A stretch of 64,000 nucleotides of DNA from CAYWWY01 sp964580185 (lineage in GTDB: Bacteria > Thermotogota > Thermotogae > MWEM01). Shown here piece by piece: positions 8,578 through 17,263 of the stretch. The DNA lies in contig CAZOJQ010000004.1 in NCBI GenBank assembly GCA_964580185.1, forward strand, positions 1-64,000, read 5' to 3'. Position numbers and translations under genes: made by a program. The notes below the pieces were generated by a model that saw only the letters and a program-made list of their open reading frames with translations, was not told the DNA's origin and did no database searches. Position 1 is the first letter of the stretch. Each line of letters starts with the position of its first letter.

Positions 8578-9916
8578 GGGTTATTGCCTCCAATTGAAAT
8601 TTCCGCGACGCTTTGATAAAAAATACCGACTCCGTGCACTCAAGGTATTCCTTTGCGATTTTCGGTATTAAGGCATCCATTTGATCTGAAACATGAACAG
8701 GTGCGCAACGAATCGGCTTAGCCATCAGTAATGCATCATCATGACCATGGAATATATATACCGATCGGGGTTCAATGGAGTTCACCAGCTCGCCGATTCT
8801 CCTATGGATGGTACCCGATTCTGCTCCCAATTCGGCAATCGGTCCCAAAACCAGAGAAAAGCTTTTGATTTGATGTTCCTCTTTCAATTGGTTCAATAAC
8901 AATAACCCATATCTCATCGATTCCCAATTCGCATTATACATATCTTCAAGGATCCAGTTTTTAAGAAAACGCCGGGTTTCGAACCTCATTCTCGGTGTCG
9001 ACCACTTGATCTCATTGAGTTCAGGAAGCTGCGCTTGCAGATTGGCTGATAAAGATAAGCAAAGTGCTGCGGCCATATTAAAAGCAAATCCATGGTGAAG
9101 AAGATAGGGAATCTGAATGGTGACGGGTTTTTCTTCATTTTCATATTGGAAGGTGAAATCCATTGTTGTGGACCCTTTTCTGTAATCCAGGATGGTCTCT
9201 ATCTTCTCTAAACGGACTCCATTTATTCCTTTTGGTAGAGATTGCCCAAAAAACCATACCGACCGGTTTTGGCATCGATCCGATAATTGGCGAACCATCG
9301 GATCGTCCCAAAGGAGAATGACTGAACCATTGGGATGGGTATTGGGAATCATTTCGGCTTTTGCTTCTAATGTGTCTTTAATTGAGCCGGTGTTCCCCAA
9401 ATGAGCAGTCCCGACATTTAAAATAACGCTCAGCATCGGATGAAACAGATCAGACAAAAGATCGATATCTCCGACGTGATCCATAGCCATTTCCAAAACT
9501 GCATAACGATGGTTCGGATTCAGACCGTTTAAAATGCTAAGGGGTAATCCTGTTTGAGTGTTGCGGTTTCCCGGTGAAGCAAAAACTAAGTCTGCGCCAT
9601 ATAGTTTGACAAAAAGATCTTTTGCCCATTCCTTTGTTGTTGTCTTCCCACATGAACCAGTTATCCCAATTACGATAGGAGCAACTTTGCGCAGATGAAG
9701 AGATGCCATCGCTTGAAGGGTTTGTAATGTGTCTTTCACAACCATCACATTCCCATTGTACATTCCTTCCTCTTGAACTATACAAAGCGATGCTCCATTT
9801 GCGAATGCCTGGTTGACGAAAGCATGCCCGTTGTGTTCTTCTCCCTTCAGCGCAAAGAACAAATCCCGATTCTGAACTTCCCTGGAATCAATACAAAAAC
9901 GCATCCGCTCCATCAT
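8525..9916 (-). CDS. murF: UDP-MurNAc-tripeptide-D-Ala-D-Ala ligase
   Basis: MurF adds D-Ala-D-Ala to UDP-MurNAc-tripeptide. The Mur-ligase ATP loop is GITGSCGKTTTKEW, with the N-terminal CIDSREV...LFFALKGEEHNGHAF block and the C-terminal ligase domain present. The ATG at 9916 has a modest site (AGGTG, 5 bases away), but it leaves only nine residues before the DSR motif where relatives have 30 or more. The frame stays open upstream to the murE stop, and a CTG at 10012 behind GGGAGAG would restore a normal N-terminus of 495 residues in total. Identity is certain; the start is not. It lies between murE and mraY as in many cell-wall clusters. Confidence 0.93.
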   Translation of the reverse strand: MMERMRFCIDSREVQNRDLFFALKGEEHNGHAFVNQAFANGASLCIVQEEGMYNGNVMVVKDTLQTLQAMASLHLRKVAPIVIGITGSCGKTTTKEWAKDLFVKLYGADLVFASPGNRNTQTGLPLSILNGLNPNHRYAVLEMAMDHVGDIDLLSDLFHPMLSVILNVGTAHLGNTGSIKDTLEAKAEMIPNTHPNGSVILLWDDPMVRQLSDRCQNRSVWFFGQSLPKGINGVRLEKIETILDYRKGSTTMDFTFQYENEEKPVTIQIPYLLHHGFAFNMAAALCLSLSANLQAQLPELNEIKWSTPRMRFETRRFLKNWILEDMYNANWESMRYGLLLLNQLKEEHQIKSFSLVLGPIAELGAESGTIHRRIGELVNSIEPRSVYIFHGHDDALLMAKPIRCAPVHVSDQMDALIPKIAKEYLECTESVFFIKASRKFQLEAITHGLVDHASSFLNHDPHL

Positions 9917-10045
9917 CGGTACACCTGAAGCAAGCCAAAGCGTTTGTAACCATCGGACATTACACCATTCATCTGTTTGAATCAGCAGGTTGATCGCTTC
10001 ATTACCAGTCAGAAACGCTCTCTCCCATCCATGCTGGTTAATTTT

Positions 10046-11551
10046 TTATGAGACTCTTCGTTTCAAATCTCGAACCATCTGAAAGGCAATATCTCGATCA
10101 CTGAAAGGCAAGTAGGTCCCACCTACGATTTGGAATCGTTCGTGGCCTTTTCCCGCAAGTATGACCATGTCTCCCTTCCCAGCAATATTCAAAGCAGTTT
10201 CAATAGCGATTCTTCGGTCTTCGATCAAGAGATAGGGGATTTGATGACTCATTCCTTCCTCTATCTGACGGATTATCTCCATGGGTTTCTCCGATTTTGG
10301 ATTATCGCTAGTAACAATAGCGACATCGCAAAGATCAGAAGCAATCTTTCCCATTATTGGTCTTTTCCCAATATCCGCTTCGCCACCTGCACCAAAAACC
10401 GCGATAATCCGATTCCTTGTTAACAGTTTTGCGGTCTCTAAGGTTTTCTGAAGAGCATCTGGAGTATGAGCGAAATCGATTACTAAATCGATATCCTGAC
10501 CCACACGAGTATACAGTTCAAATCGTCCTTCAACTCCTCGAAACCGGCTTATTTGCACCAGGATTTCTTCTAGAGGGATTCCTTCCCTTAAAAGCAATGC
10601 GATTATTGCAAGAAGATTGGATACATTGTGCATCCCGATTAACGGCGAGCGAACATGTCCAATCTTTTTTCCTTTATATAGAAGGTCAAACGCAACTCCC
10701 TCTAAACTGATCTTGATAGAATCAGCTGAGTAGTCAGGCTTATTGGAGCATCCATTCAAACCATATGTGACAACATGGACATCCATGGGCAGCAAGGACA
10801 CAAAGCGAGACGCGTACGGATCCTCGATATTCAAAATCGCTGTCCCTTTCTCTTTCAACAACCGGAAAAGTTGAAATTTGGTCATGGCATACTCGTCCAT
10901 ATTCTTGTGGAAGTCTAAATGGTCCTGAGTTATATTGGTGAGGATACCTACATCAAATCGGAGAGATTCTACCCGTTTCAGCGTTAAGGCATGGGATGAC
11001 ACTTCAACGCTCAGAAATTCTCCCCCTTTGTCAAGCGTTTCCCTGGCATATTGAGCTATATCCAGGGCAGGAGGTGTAGTGTTCACTGAATCAATAGTCC
11101 GGTCAACAACAACATTGTTAACAGTTCCAACCAAAGACCCACTCCTACCGATCATATTCATGATAAAGTGGATCATAGTTGAAATCGTTGTTTTTCCGTT
11201 TGTTCCAGTAACCCCATATACTTTCAGCTTTTCATGAGGAGATCCAAAAAAATGACTCGCAAGAATCGCCTCAGCCATTCGAGAATCTCGAACTAAGAAA
11301 ATCGGAATATGTTCGGTATTCACGGGCCGTTCCACGACAATCGCTTTTACTCCTAATTGAATCGCTTCATCCACAAGAGCATGAGAATCATACCGATATC
11401 CTTGTCGGCATATAAAAACTGACCCTTCTTTAATCCCTTTTGTGTCAATCGAAATTGATGCAATGTTCTGATCTTGTTCCATTTCCAAATTGGCATAGCT
11501 TATGAGCAAATCATGATCCCTTAAGAGATCTCTGACTTCCTTTAGATTCAT
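10046..11551 (-). CDS. murE: UDP-MurNAc-tripeptide synthetase
   Basis: MurE adds the third amino acid (meso-diaminopimelate or lysine) to UDP-MurNAc-L-Ala-D-Glu. The 501-residue protein has the ATP loop VTGTNGKTT (about residues 114-122) and full-length Mur domains. The residue-3 specificity motif reads SDNPKSEKP: close to the DNPR of diaminopimelate-adding enzymes but with lysine for arginine, so the substrate is not settled by motif. ATG 11551 is preceded by a run of eight G serving as ribosome-binding site, and the start overlaps the folP 3' end by 41 bases. Confidence 0.95.
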   Translation of the reverse strand: MNLKEVRDLLRDHDLLISYANLEMEQDQNIASISIDTKGIKEGSVFICRQGYRYDSHALVDEAIQLGVKAIVVERPVNTEHIPIFLVRDSRMAEAILASHFFGSPHEKLKVYGVTGTNGKTTISTMIHFIMNMIGRSGSLVGTVNNVVVDRTIDSVNTTPPALDIAQYARETLDKGGEFLSVEVSSHALTLKRVESLRFDVGILTNITQDHLDFHKNMDEYAMTKFQLFRLLKEKGTAILNIEDPYASRFVSLLPMDVHVVTYGLNGCSNKPDYSADSIKISLEGVAFDLLYKGKKIGHVRSPLIGMHNVSNLLAIIALLLREGIPLEEILVQISRFRGVEGRFELYTRVGQDIDLVIDFAHTPDALQKTLETAKLLTRNRIIAVFGAGGEADIGKRPIMGKIASDLCDVAIVTSDNPKSEKPMEIIRQIEEGMSHQIPYLLIEDRRIAIETALNIAGKGDMVILAGKGHERFQIVGGTYLPFSDRDIAFQMVRDLKRRVS

Positions 11552-12569
11552 TCTTGCCCCCCCCTTTCACAAACCCCGCATCATCACAAGTTTCTTTCCC
11601 TATAGAATACGCCATGTGAATGGCATCAAAATTCTCTTGAACATCATGAACCCGGAATATGTGTACGCCCTTCATCACTCCCAAAACCGTAGTTGCCAAC
11701 GTACCAGTCAAACGGTCTTGAGGGTTTGAATATCCAAGAATTGACCCAATAAAAGACTTACGAGAAGAACCAATCATGAGCGGATATCCTAGAGAATGAA
11801 AGCTTTCAAGGTGATTGATTATCTGGAGGTTGTTTCGAACAGTTTTACCAAAACCAATCCCTGGATCCAGGATAATTTTCCCTCGCTGGAGCCCTTTATT
11901 CAGAAGCAATTGGATCTTCTTATAAAAAAACTGATTAATTTCGGAAACTATATCCTGATACTCTGGATTATCCTGCATGGTTTCTGGTTCCCCTTGCATA
12001 TGCATAACAACAATGGGAAGCTGATTGAGACAAATGAAATCAATCATTCGGGAGTCAAACTGCATTGCGCTGATGTCATTAATAATCTGTGCGCCAGCCT
12101 TAATCGCAGCTTCTGCAACACGGGATTTTCGCGTATCAACAGATAAAACTACGTCGATTTCTTTCGATATTGCTTCAATAGCCGGGATTACTCGATCCAA
12201 TTCTTCTTCGATCGAAATGCCTTTTGCTCCAGGCCTCGAAGATTCTCCTCCGATGTCTAATATGGAAGCTCCTTCTTTTACCATTTCTTTGGCTAACTGG
12301 ACAACTCCTTTTACCTGCTGTTTACGGCTCTCAGCAAAAAAACTATCAGGAGTGGCATTAATGATCCCCATCACAACCGGCGGAATCAAAGGGAGTTTTT
12401 TTCCTCCAGGAAGAGTGAGAAAGAACGCTGAACGGTTCTCGTCAAAAAATACACCTCCAAAAGAAGAATCATTGGAAAATGAACCTTCATTTTGGAGGTG
12501 TATGGATTTTCTGTCATTTTGGGTGCAAGGTTGATCAGTAGAAAAGGATTCCCCATTATGAGATAACAT
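11511..12569 (-). CDS. folP: Dihydropteroate synthase with an N-terminal extension
   Basis: FolP joins p-aminobenzoate to the pterin diphosphate in folate synthesis. All family blocks are present: MGIINATPDSFF (starting near residue 67), DIGGESSRPGA, NDISAM, VVMHMQG, LDPGIGFGKT, GSSRKSF and RVHDV. Usual length is about 270-280; this one is 352 because about 50 extra residues precede the core. ATG 12569 follows a six-G ribosome-binding site, and no other start codon lies between it and the core. The extension region contains a 14-base perfect inverted repeat. The pathway partner folK is elsewhere in the window (38547-39044). Confidence 0.9.
   Translation of the reverse strand: MLSHNGESFSTDQPCTQNDRKSIHLQNEGSFSNDSSFGGVFFDENRSAFFLTLPGGKKLPLIPPVVMGIINATPDSFFAESRKQQVKGVVQLAKEMVKEGASILDIGGESSRPGAKGISIEEELDRVIPAIEAISKEIDVVLSVDTRKSRVAEAAIKAGAQIINDISAMQFDSRMIDFICLNQLPIVVMHMQGEPETMQDNPEYQDIVSEINQFFYKKIQLLLNKGLQRGKIILDPGIGFGKTVRNNLQIINHLESFHSLGYPLMIGSSRKSFIGSILGYSNPQDRLTGTLATTVLGVMKGVHIFRVHDVQENFDAIHMAYSIGKETCDDAGFVKGGGKNESKGSQRSLKGS
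11557..11564 (-). repeat. 8-base G run at the folP/murE junction
   Basis: Eight G on the coding strand serve as the murE ribosome-binding site and at the same time encode the glycines of FVKGGGKNE near the folP C-terminus. A one-base slip would change the last folP codons and the murE initiation region together. Confidence 0.85.
12449..12503. repeat. 14-bp perfect inverted repeat inside the folP 5' region
   Basis: ATACACCTCCAAAA (12449-12462) is the exact reverse complement of 12490-12503. After one bulged base the stem continues with GAAG/CTTC, leaving an 18-base loop region. On the folP strand one arm contains GGAGGTG, a Shine-Dalgarno-like sequence, so the hairpin could mask or present a ribosome-binding site. 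It lies in codons of the family-atypical N-terminal extension. Confidence 0.85.
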
Positions 12570-12667
12570 ATTAGCCCCCCACATCACAGCGGACGTACTC
12601 ACAAAAGATATGATAAAAAAAGAAATGATCAAATATGGAATATAAAGGGTATTAACGGTATAGCTAT

Positions 12668-12697
12668 AGTATACACGGAACCCAATATGAAAATCAA
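12668..12697 (-). promoter_or_regulatory. Internal promoter ahead of folP
   Basis: On the minus strand TTGATT (12697-12692), 18-base spacer, TATACT (12673-12668). Predicted start near 12661 gives a leader of about 92 bases to the folP ATG. It begins inside the stop codon of the upstream membrane-protein gene and would let folP-murE-murF-mraY be transcribed separately from the upstream genes. Confidence 0.6.
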
Positions 12698-13179
12698 GTT
12701 TTTTTTCGATCTGTATGAAAACGTTTGGAGAATAAATCTCTTCTTCTTCCCAAATTCCTCTTAGTGATGGGCGAAAACCTTTTGAAATGGAGAGCCACCA
12801 ACATCCATATACCCATAGGCAAAAGGTGCATTCCCTTCCATTCCACCTCATGAATGCCCATCCAAAGGAACTGATAGCAAAAACCCAATGCGAGGAATGC
12901 CCAGTAGCCAATACGGATCGAGGAAAAAAACCAAAGCGAAATATAACCGATCACAGCAATGGCAAACGCAAGCCAAAAATCACTCCAAAGGAAAAGAATC
13001 CATGCTGCATGAATAAAAACCAAAAGTTGAGAGGAAAAAGCAAAAGAACGAGAAAACCCCCAAACCCAAAATGCCATTGCAAAAGGGCTAATAAGAAAGG
13101 AATCACCCCAAAAGAAGTCCAGAGTACCGGATATCAATAGAGTGGGAAGGGCGGTTACCCAAAAAAGAATGGTTTTCAT
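12694..13179 (-). CDS. Hypothetical membrane protein
   Basis: A 161-residue very hydrophobic protein, rich in Phe and Trp, with about five membrane segments and a basic C-terminal tail (KRNLGRRRDLFSKRFHTDRKK). Its ATG overlaps the holA stop (ATGA), so it is translated as part of the operon. Position before folP and the mur genes and size recall small shape or envelope proteins such as MreD, but I see no decisive motif. Function unknown. Confidence 0.7.
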   Translation of the reverse strand: MKTILFWVTALPTLLISGTLDFFWGDSFLISPFAMAFWVWGFSRSFAFSSQLLVFIHAAWILFLWSDFWLAFAIAVIGYISLWFFSSIRIGYWAFLALGFCYQFLWMGIHEVEWKGMHLLPMGIWMLVALHFKRFSPITKRNLGRRRDLFSKRFHTDRKKT

Positions 13180-14162
13180 TTTTTCCGTACTTTTTGGAAA
13201 GCATCATAAAGGATCAGTAAGGACAATTCGGGGAATGCTGCTTCTTGCTTCCATCGGTAATCCAAATCCCACAATAGCTGGATAAGCCCGCTCAGAACAC
13301 GAGAAGGATACTGATATACCAGATTCTGGTTATTCTCATCACGAAAGCGGAATCCCAAAATTCGAGCGATTAATGGGATCGGAAGTTTCATCTGTTTACT
13401 GAGTACGGTAACTTCTTCGTAACTGTAGGAAACCTTTTTCTTTTCGCCTAAAGAAAGCTGGTATAAGATTAGGGAAACTTTGATCACCTGATACAGAACC
13501 TGATTCTCAGAGAGCCTTGTCAAAATGCCTTCGCGTAGCTCTGAGAGCATCTTTTCTCGATCCCCATTCATAAGGGAAAATGCGAACTCCAAGGCCCCTT
13601 CAAAACTTGAATCGTAAACAAGGTTTTGAAAGATTATGGGATCGACGAACCCCATTTCATCACGGACCAATCGCAATTTCTTTAACTCCTGATCGATTCT
13701 CCATGAATCCAATCCTGTCCGATTGAGGAGAAGGTGGGCTTGGGACCGATTCAGTTTTAAACCCATTTCTGCTGATTGATCATTGATTCGGGTTTCCCAT
13801 TGGTCGAGCTTCCAAGGTTTCGGAAGGAGGAATTCTCGAACAATGAAACCTGATGAGAAGAGCGCTTGAGGTTTCTGTGTCCCAGTATAGTCAATGAAAA
13901 GTGTATGTTCTTCTATCGTATGATACTCTCTGAGCGATGGGATCCAGTTCTGGATCTCTTTTACCGAATCCAGACCGGATAACATCACAACATAGTGGCA
14001 ACCGAACAATGAGGTTGTCCGGAATAGTGCGCTGCAATCTTCCCGGGCCCGTTTGTCTTCGGCTTGAATACCGACAAATGTTGCTCCTGCTTTCTTTGCT
14101 GTTGCTTTGGCCCACTTTGCCTTAGAAAATGCGTCATCCCCCGTTAGGATTTGAACCAACAC
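13176..14162 (-). CDS. holA: DNA polymerase III delta subunit
   Basis: A 328-residue HolA-like clamp-loader subunit, which opens the sliding clamp at the replication fork. Recognised from the N-terminal LTGDDAF segment in place of a true Walker A, the middle lid-like region, the length and the overall pattern (LLLNRTGLDSWRIDQELKKL, EFAFSLMNGDREKML). The start is GTG 14162, three bases after a five-G ribosome-binding site, overlapping the upstream permease-like gene by 29 bases. No other replication genes are nearby; holA is often scattered in bacteria. Confidence 0.8.
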   Translation of the reverse strand: MLVQILTGDDAFSKAKWAKATAKKAGATFVGIQAEDKRAREDCSALFRTTSLFGCHYVVMLSGLDSVKEIQNWIPSLREYHTIEEHTLFIDYTGTQKPQALFSSGFIVREFLLPKPWKLDQWETRINDQSAEMGLKLNRSQAHLLLNRTGLDSWRIDQELKKLRLVRDEMGFVDPIIFQNLVYDSSFEGALEFAFSLMNGDREKMLSELREGILTRLSENQVLYQVIKVSLILYQLSLGEKKKVSYSYEEVTVLSKQMKLPIPLIARILGFRFRDENNQNLVYQYPSRVLSGLIQLLWDLDYRWKQEAAFPELSLLILYDAFQKVRKK

Positions 14163-15213
14163 AATCCCCCTTTCTGATTGTGCGGTCTTTTTCGAAGTAC
14201 GGTGAGATAAACCTCTTCCAAAAGACTTTAAAAGTTAGTCCAAAAGGAACTGCAATCAAAGAACCCATCACTCCGAAAATTTGAGAAAATAATAGAATTA
14301 GAAGAATGGTAGCAAATGGATTGAGTTTTGCATATCCCTTCATAAGGAATAAGAAAAGGACAAAGGCACCTGTATGAAGGAAAAGGATGATCACAGCAAT
14401 TACAAAGGTGGTTTGAATCCCCAGAGAGAAGCTAAGGATAAATAAAGGAATCACTTCGAATACAACGCCAACAATCGGGATCAGGTTTGTAAAAAACCCC
14501 CAAAAGCCCATGAGTAAAGAGTATCTTGATCCCATAATCGCCAACATGACTCCAATGATTACCCCGACGATCATACCCACAATGACGATGGAGAACAGAA
14601 ACCTCCGAATGAGAGTGTATACATCCCTTAAGAATTCAACAGCCTGATCACGACAATGATTGGGAAACAAGAATCCGGCATTTGCTTTAAAGCTAGGGAG
14701 GTAGAAGACCAGATACACCATTCCTAAAACAACATAGAATAAAAAAGTAAGGGCGGTAGGTGTAACACGGGTGGCATAATCAAGTCCCGATTGAAAGAGC
14801 TGAAGAACTTTGGGTTGAATAGAAAGGACCATATCGGTGATGTTCTGGGCGATCTCAGGATTATCTGGGAAGAACTGCTCCCATTCTCTTCTCTCGAAAA
14901 ACTTTACCAGAAACGAATAAAAATTCCCCGCTTCTTGGATCAGAGAAGGAACAAGGAAAAAAAGAAGGATCAAGATTCCCGCGAAAAAGATTAGAAGGGT
15001 CAGTACTCCTGCTATAACCCTACTGATCGGCTTAAGGCGCATGATGAAATAAATGATGGGTTCTGCAATAATCACAAAAGCAAACACGCAGACAATGACA
15101 GCAAAAACGACGGGGTAAATGAAAGCAAGAACCAAAAAAGCAAAGGAGTATATTAGCAAAAAGGAGATCAACGTACGTTCTGGGTTGTTTTCAGGGAAAA
15201 AGTACTTAAGCAT
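14134..15213 (-). CDS. AI-2E (PerM/YdiK) family membrane protein
   Basis: A 359-residue protein with about eight membrane segments and the AI-2E-family layout: paired N-terminal helices, a soluble stretch at about residues 85-150, and C-terminal segments with GVVFEVIPLF and IFGVMGSLIAVPF. The family includes autoinducer-2 exporters, Na+/H+ antiporters and permeases of unknown substrate, so no substrate is assigned. GAGGTG precedes ATG 15213; the gene begins two bases after the stop of the exported protein gene. Confidence 0.85.
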   Translation of the reverse strand: MLKYFFPENNPERTLISFLLIYSFAFLVLAFIYPVVFAVIVCVFAFVIIAEPIIYFIMRLKPISRVIAGVLTLLIFFAGILILLFFLVPSLIQEAGNFYSFLVKFFERREWEQFFPDNPEIAQNITDMVLSIQPKVLQLFQSGLDYATRVTPTALTFLFYVVLGMVYLVFYLPSFKANAGFLFPNHCRDQAVEFLRDVYTLIRRFLFSIVIVGMIVGVIIGVMLAIMGSRYSLLMGFWGFFTNLIPIVGVVFEVIPLFILSFSLGIQTTFVIAVIILFLHTGAFVLFLFLMKGYAKLNPFATILLILLFSQIFGVMGSLIAVPFGLTFKVFWKRFISPYFEKDRTIRKGDCVGSNPNGG

Positions 15214-15215
15214 CT

Positions 15216-16265
15216 CTATTCACCTCGCATCACGCGCAGTTTCATCTCGATTTTTTTCGCTTCCAACAGGTATTGATCATATTGAATGGTTAAGTTTCGC
15301 TCGAGTTGAATGAAATGGTCTACTTCGGCTTGGGTTACTCGTTGACGAATTAGGTCTTGGGTCATTTGGTTCCTTAATGCTTTCACTTGTTGTATTTCTT
15401 TTTGAAGAAGGGGAAGGTTTTCGTACAGAACATCATATTGGAGTTTCATCCTTCGGATCCCTACTTCATCCATTTGGTGGTTTAGTGAAATTACCCTCGA
15501 TGAGGAAAAGCTAAGATCATATCCAATCCCACCCATTAATAATAGTTTATCATTACGAATATCAGAACGAATCGAAACATACCAATCGTTTTTTTCACCA
15601 GGATCAATGGGTTGTTGAACTTGCAAATAATTGATGATTGATAAAATCAAATCCTCTTCTCGGATTGGGGTTAGGCTGATTTGTTCAATCGAAGGGGTTT
15701 CTAATTCCCCATATTCAATCCCTGAAAGGGTTTTCAATTGAGATAAAGCATAGGCTTGATCAACCCGCGAGCGTTGGAATTCAATGCGGTCGATGGTTGA
15801 ATGGGAAGGATCGATCGCCAATTGGTTTATGCTTTCTTGGATATATTGAAAGTATAACTCAACAGCTTGAAGCTTTCTTTCCAAGATTATCCGATTGGCT
15901 TCCCGAAAATTCTGGTAGGAAAGAGAGTTGGGTCGAGACAGATATGCTTTGGCTCCAACGGTGATTTGAAATTGATGGGATGAGTTTTCATTTGCGCTTT
16001 CAAACACACCCCCTAGTTGCAAATGAAAGTTTTCGAACATCTGAGCTTCAATAGTGCCATCAACCAGCACACTCCCTGAATGGATATCATATCCTCCTTG
16101 GAGGTGAAATCCGAGCTCGTTTATCCACTGAAGATTCGGCAAATGCATTTCTTCATACGTTGTCTTTTCAATACCGCGAAATACATCATTGATCGAAAAC
16201 CCAAACAACACATTGGGTAAAAGGCAAATCACCCAAATGATCAAAAAGCTAAGAAGGGTTCGCAC
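15216..16265 (-). CDS. Exported protein of unknown function with helical C-terminal half
   Basis: A 349-residue protein with a signal peptide (about residues 1-22, ending VLFGFS). Residues 45-130 contain alternating hydrophobic strands (LHLQGGYDIHSGSV and similar) like a small beta-barrel or beta-sandwich, and two long helices rich in Q, R and E fill the rest, with heptad-like spacing near 280-345. The mix of strands and long helices loosely recalls TolC-type outer-membrane proteins, but key features are not clear. GTG 16265 shares a base with the ansA stop (TAGTG). No known function. Confidence 0.7.
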   Translation of the reverse strand: MRTLLSFLIIWVICLLPNVLFGFSINDVFRGIEKTTYEEMHLPNLQWINELGFHLQGGYDIHSGSVLVDGTIEAQMFENFHLQLGGVFESANENSSHQFQITVGAKAYLSRPNSLSYQNFREANRIILERKLQAVELYFQYIQESINQLAIDPSHSTIDRIEFQRSRVDQAYALSQLKTLSGIEYGELETPSIEQISLTPIREEDLILSIINYLQVQQPIDPGEKNDWYVSIRSDIRNDKLLLMGGIGYDLSFSSSRVISLNHQMDEVGIRRMKLQYDVLYENLPLLQKEIQQVKALRNQMTQDLIRQRVTQAEVDHFIQLERNLTIQYDQYLLEAKKIEMKLRVMRGE

Positions 16266-17263
16266 TATTGATTCCTCCTTTTTGGGCTGTAATCCGACAT
16301 TTCGAATTCTTTGCGGATTTGTTGAACGCTGAAACCCATTCCCAATAATACCATTAGTTTGATCCGGGCTTTCTGCGCAGAGGTTTCGTGACCCAGGATC
16401 ACGCCTCGCTCTTTTAAGTCCGCGCCGCCTCCCTCATATGAGTAGATGTCAAGCACTCTACCTTTGTAGCACCGAGAAACAAGTACCACTGGGAAGCCCA
16501 GTCGGATGATTCGGTCCAATGCAGGCAGGATTGTAGGGGGAACATTCCCTCTTCCGAACCCTTCTAACACGATTCCTTTGCAACCATTTTCCATCGCAGA
16601 ATCGAAAAAGAACCCCTGATCCCCAGGAAATGTTTTAATGAGGGGGACATTGGATTCGATCCGATCAGGACAATAACTGGCTCGTGTCAATGATTTTCGA
16701 AAAAAGAAAACGCCGTCTTCGTCAACAATCCCAAGAGGACCGTAGCCCGGGGATTCAAAGGTGGCTACATTACTCGTATATGTTTTGGTTACCTCCCGAG
16801 CAGCATGGATCTCATCATTCAAGCAAACGACAACCCCTGCTTCTCTTGCTTTGGGAGATGCCGCGACTTTTACCGATGAGAATACATTCCGAGGCCCATC
16901 CGTACCCAGTTCATTGATATTCCTCATCGCCGCAGTTAAAACCACCGGCTTATCCGTTTGAACTGTTAGGTCCAGGAAATACGATGTCTCTTCCAAAGTA
17001 TCAGTACCGTGGGAAATTACCACGCCTTTCACAGAAGAATGTTCGAACTGTTTACGAACCAACAGTGAAAGATCCCACATCAACTCGGGGGTCATATACG
17101 GACTTGGGATATTGCTAAATTCGATCTGTTCTATCTTAGCCAGCGAAGCGATCCCTTCTACATCCGCGATCGGTACTTTTCGCGAAAGATTGACATGCAT
17201 CCAATCTACCTTCCTCATTGATATTGTACCCCCGGTGGTAATAATTACCACTGTTTCTTCCAT
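16265..17263 (-). CDS. ansA: L-asparaginase (type I family)
   Basis: A 332-residue enzyme that hydrolyses asparagine to aspartate and ammonia. The two catalytic threonine motifs are present: ITTGGTIS (residues 8-15) and SHGTDTLEET (about residues 85-94), along with the VLTAAMRN block. There is no signal peptide, so it acts in the cytoplasm. AAGGAAGG lies upstream of ATG 17263. It sits between a P-loop NTPase and an exported protein in the long operon, with overlaps on both sides; no metabolic reason for this placement is evident. Confidence 0.92.
   Translation of the reverse strand: MEETVVIITTGGTISMRKVDWMHVNLSRKVPIADVEGIASLAKIEQIEFSNIPSPYMTPELMWDLSLLVRKQFEHSSVKGVVISHGTDTLEETSYFLDLTVQTDKPVVLTAAMRNINELGTDGPRNVFSSVKVAASPKAREAGVVVCLNDEIHAAREVTKTYTSNVATFESPGYGPLGIVDEDGVFFFRKSLTRASYCPDRIESNVPLIKTFPGDQGFFFDSAMENGCKGIVLEGFGRGNVPPTILPALDRIIRLGFPVVLVSRCYKGRVLDIYSYEGGGADLKERGVILGHETSAQKARIKLMVLLGMGFSVQQIRKEFEMSDYSPKRRNQ

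Noticed and set aside
12025..12534. 169-codon open frame on the plus strand
   Set aside because: Antisense to folP, whose family motifs are unmistakable on the minus strand.
12650..12675. TATAGCTATA repeats near the folP promoter as an operator
   Set aside because: A/T-rich and imperfect; can be explained by the -10 region alone.
11570..12911. 466-residue fused version of FolP reaching up to 12911
   Set aside because: The added segment overlaps the membrane-protein gene in another frame and crosses the internal promoter; ATG 12569 has a proper G-run ribosome-binding site.
12787..13140. 117-codon lysine/proline-rich frame on the plus strand
   Set aside because: Antisense shadow of the hydrophobic membrane protein; complements of Phe/Trp codons give Lys/Pro.
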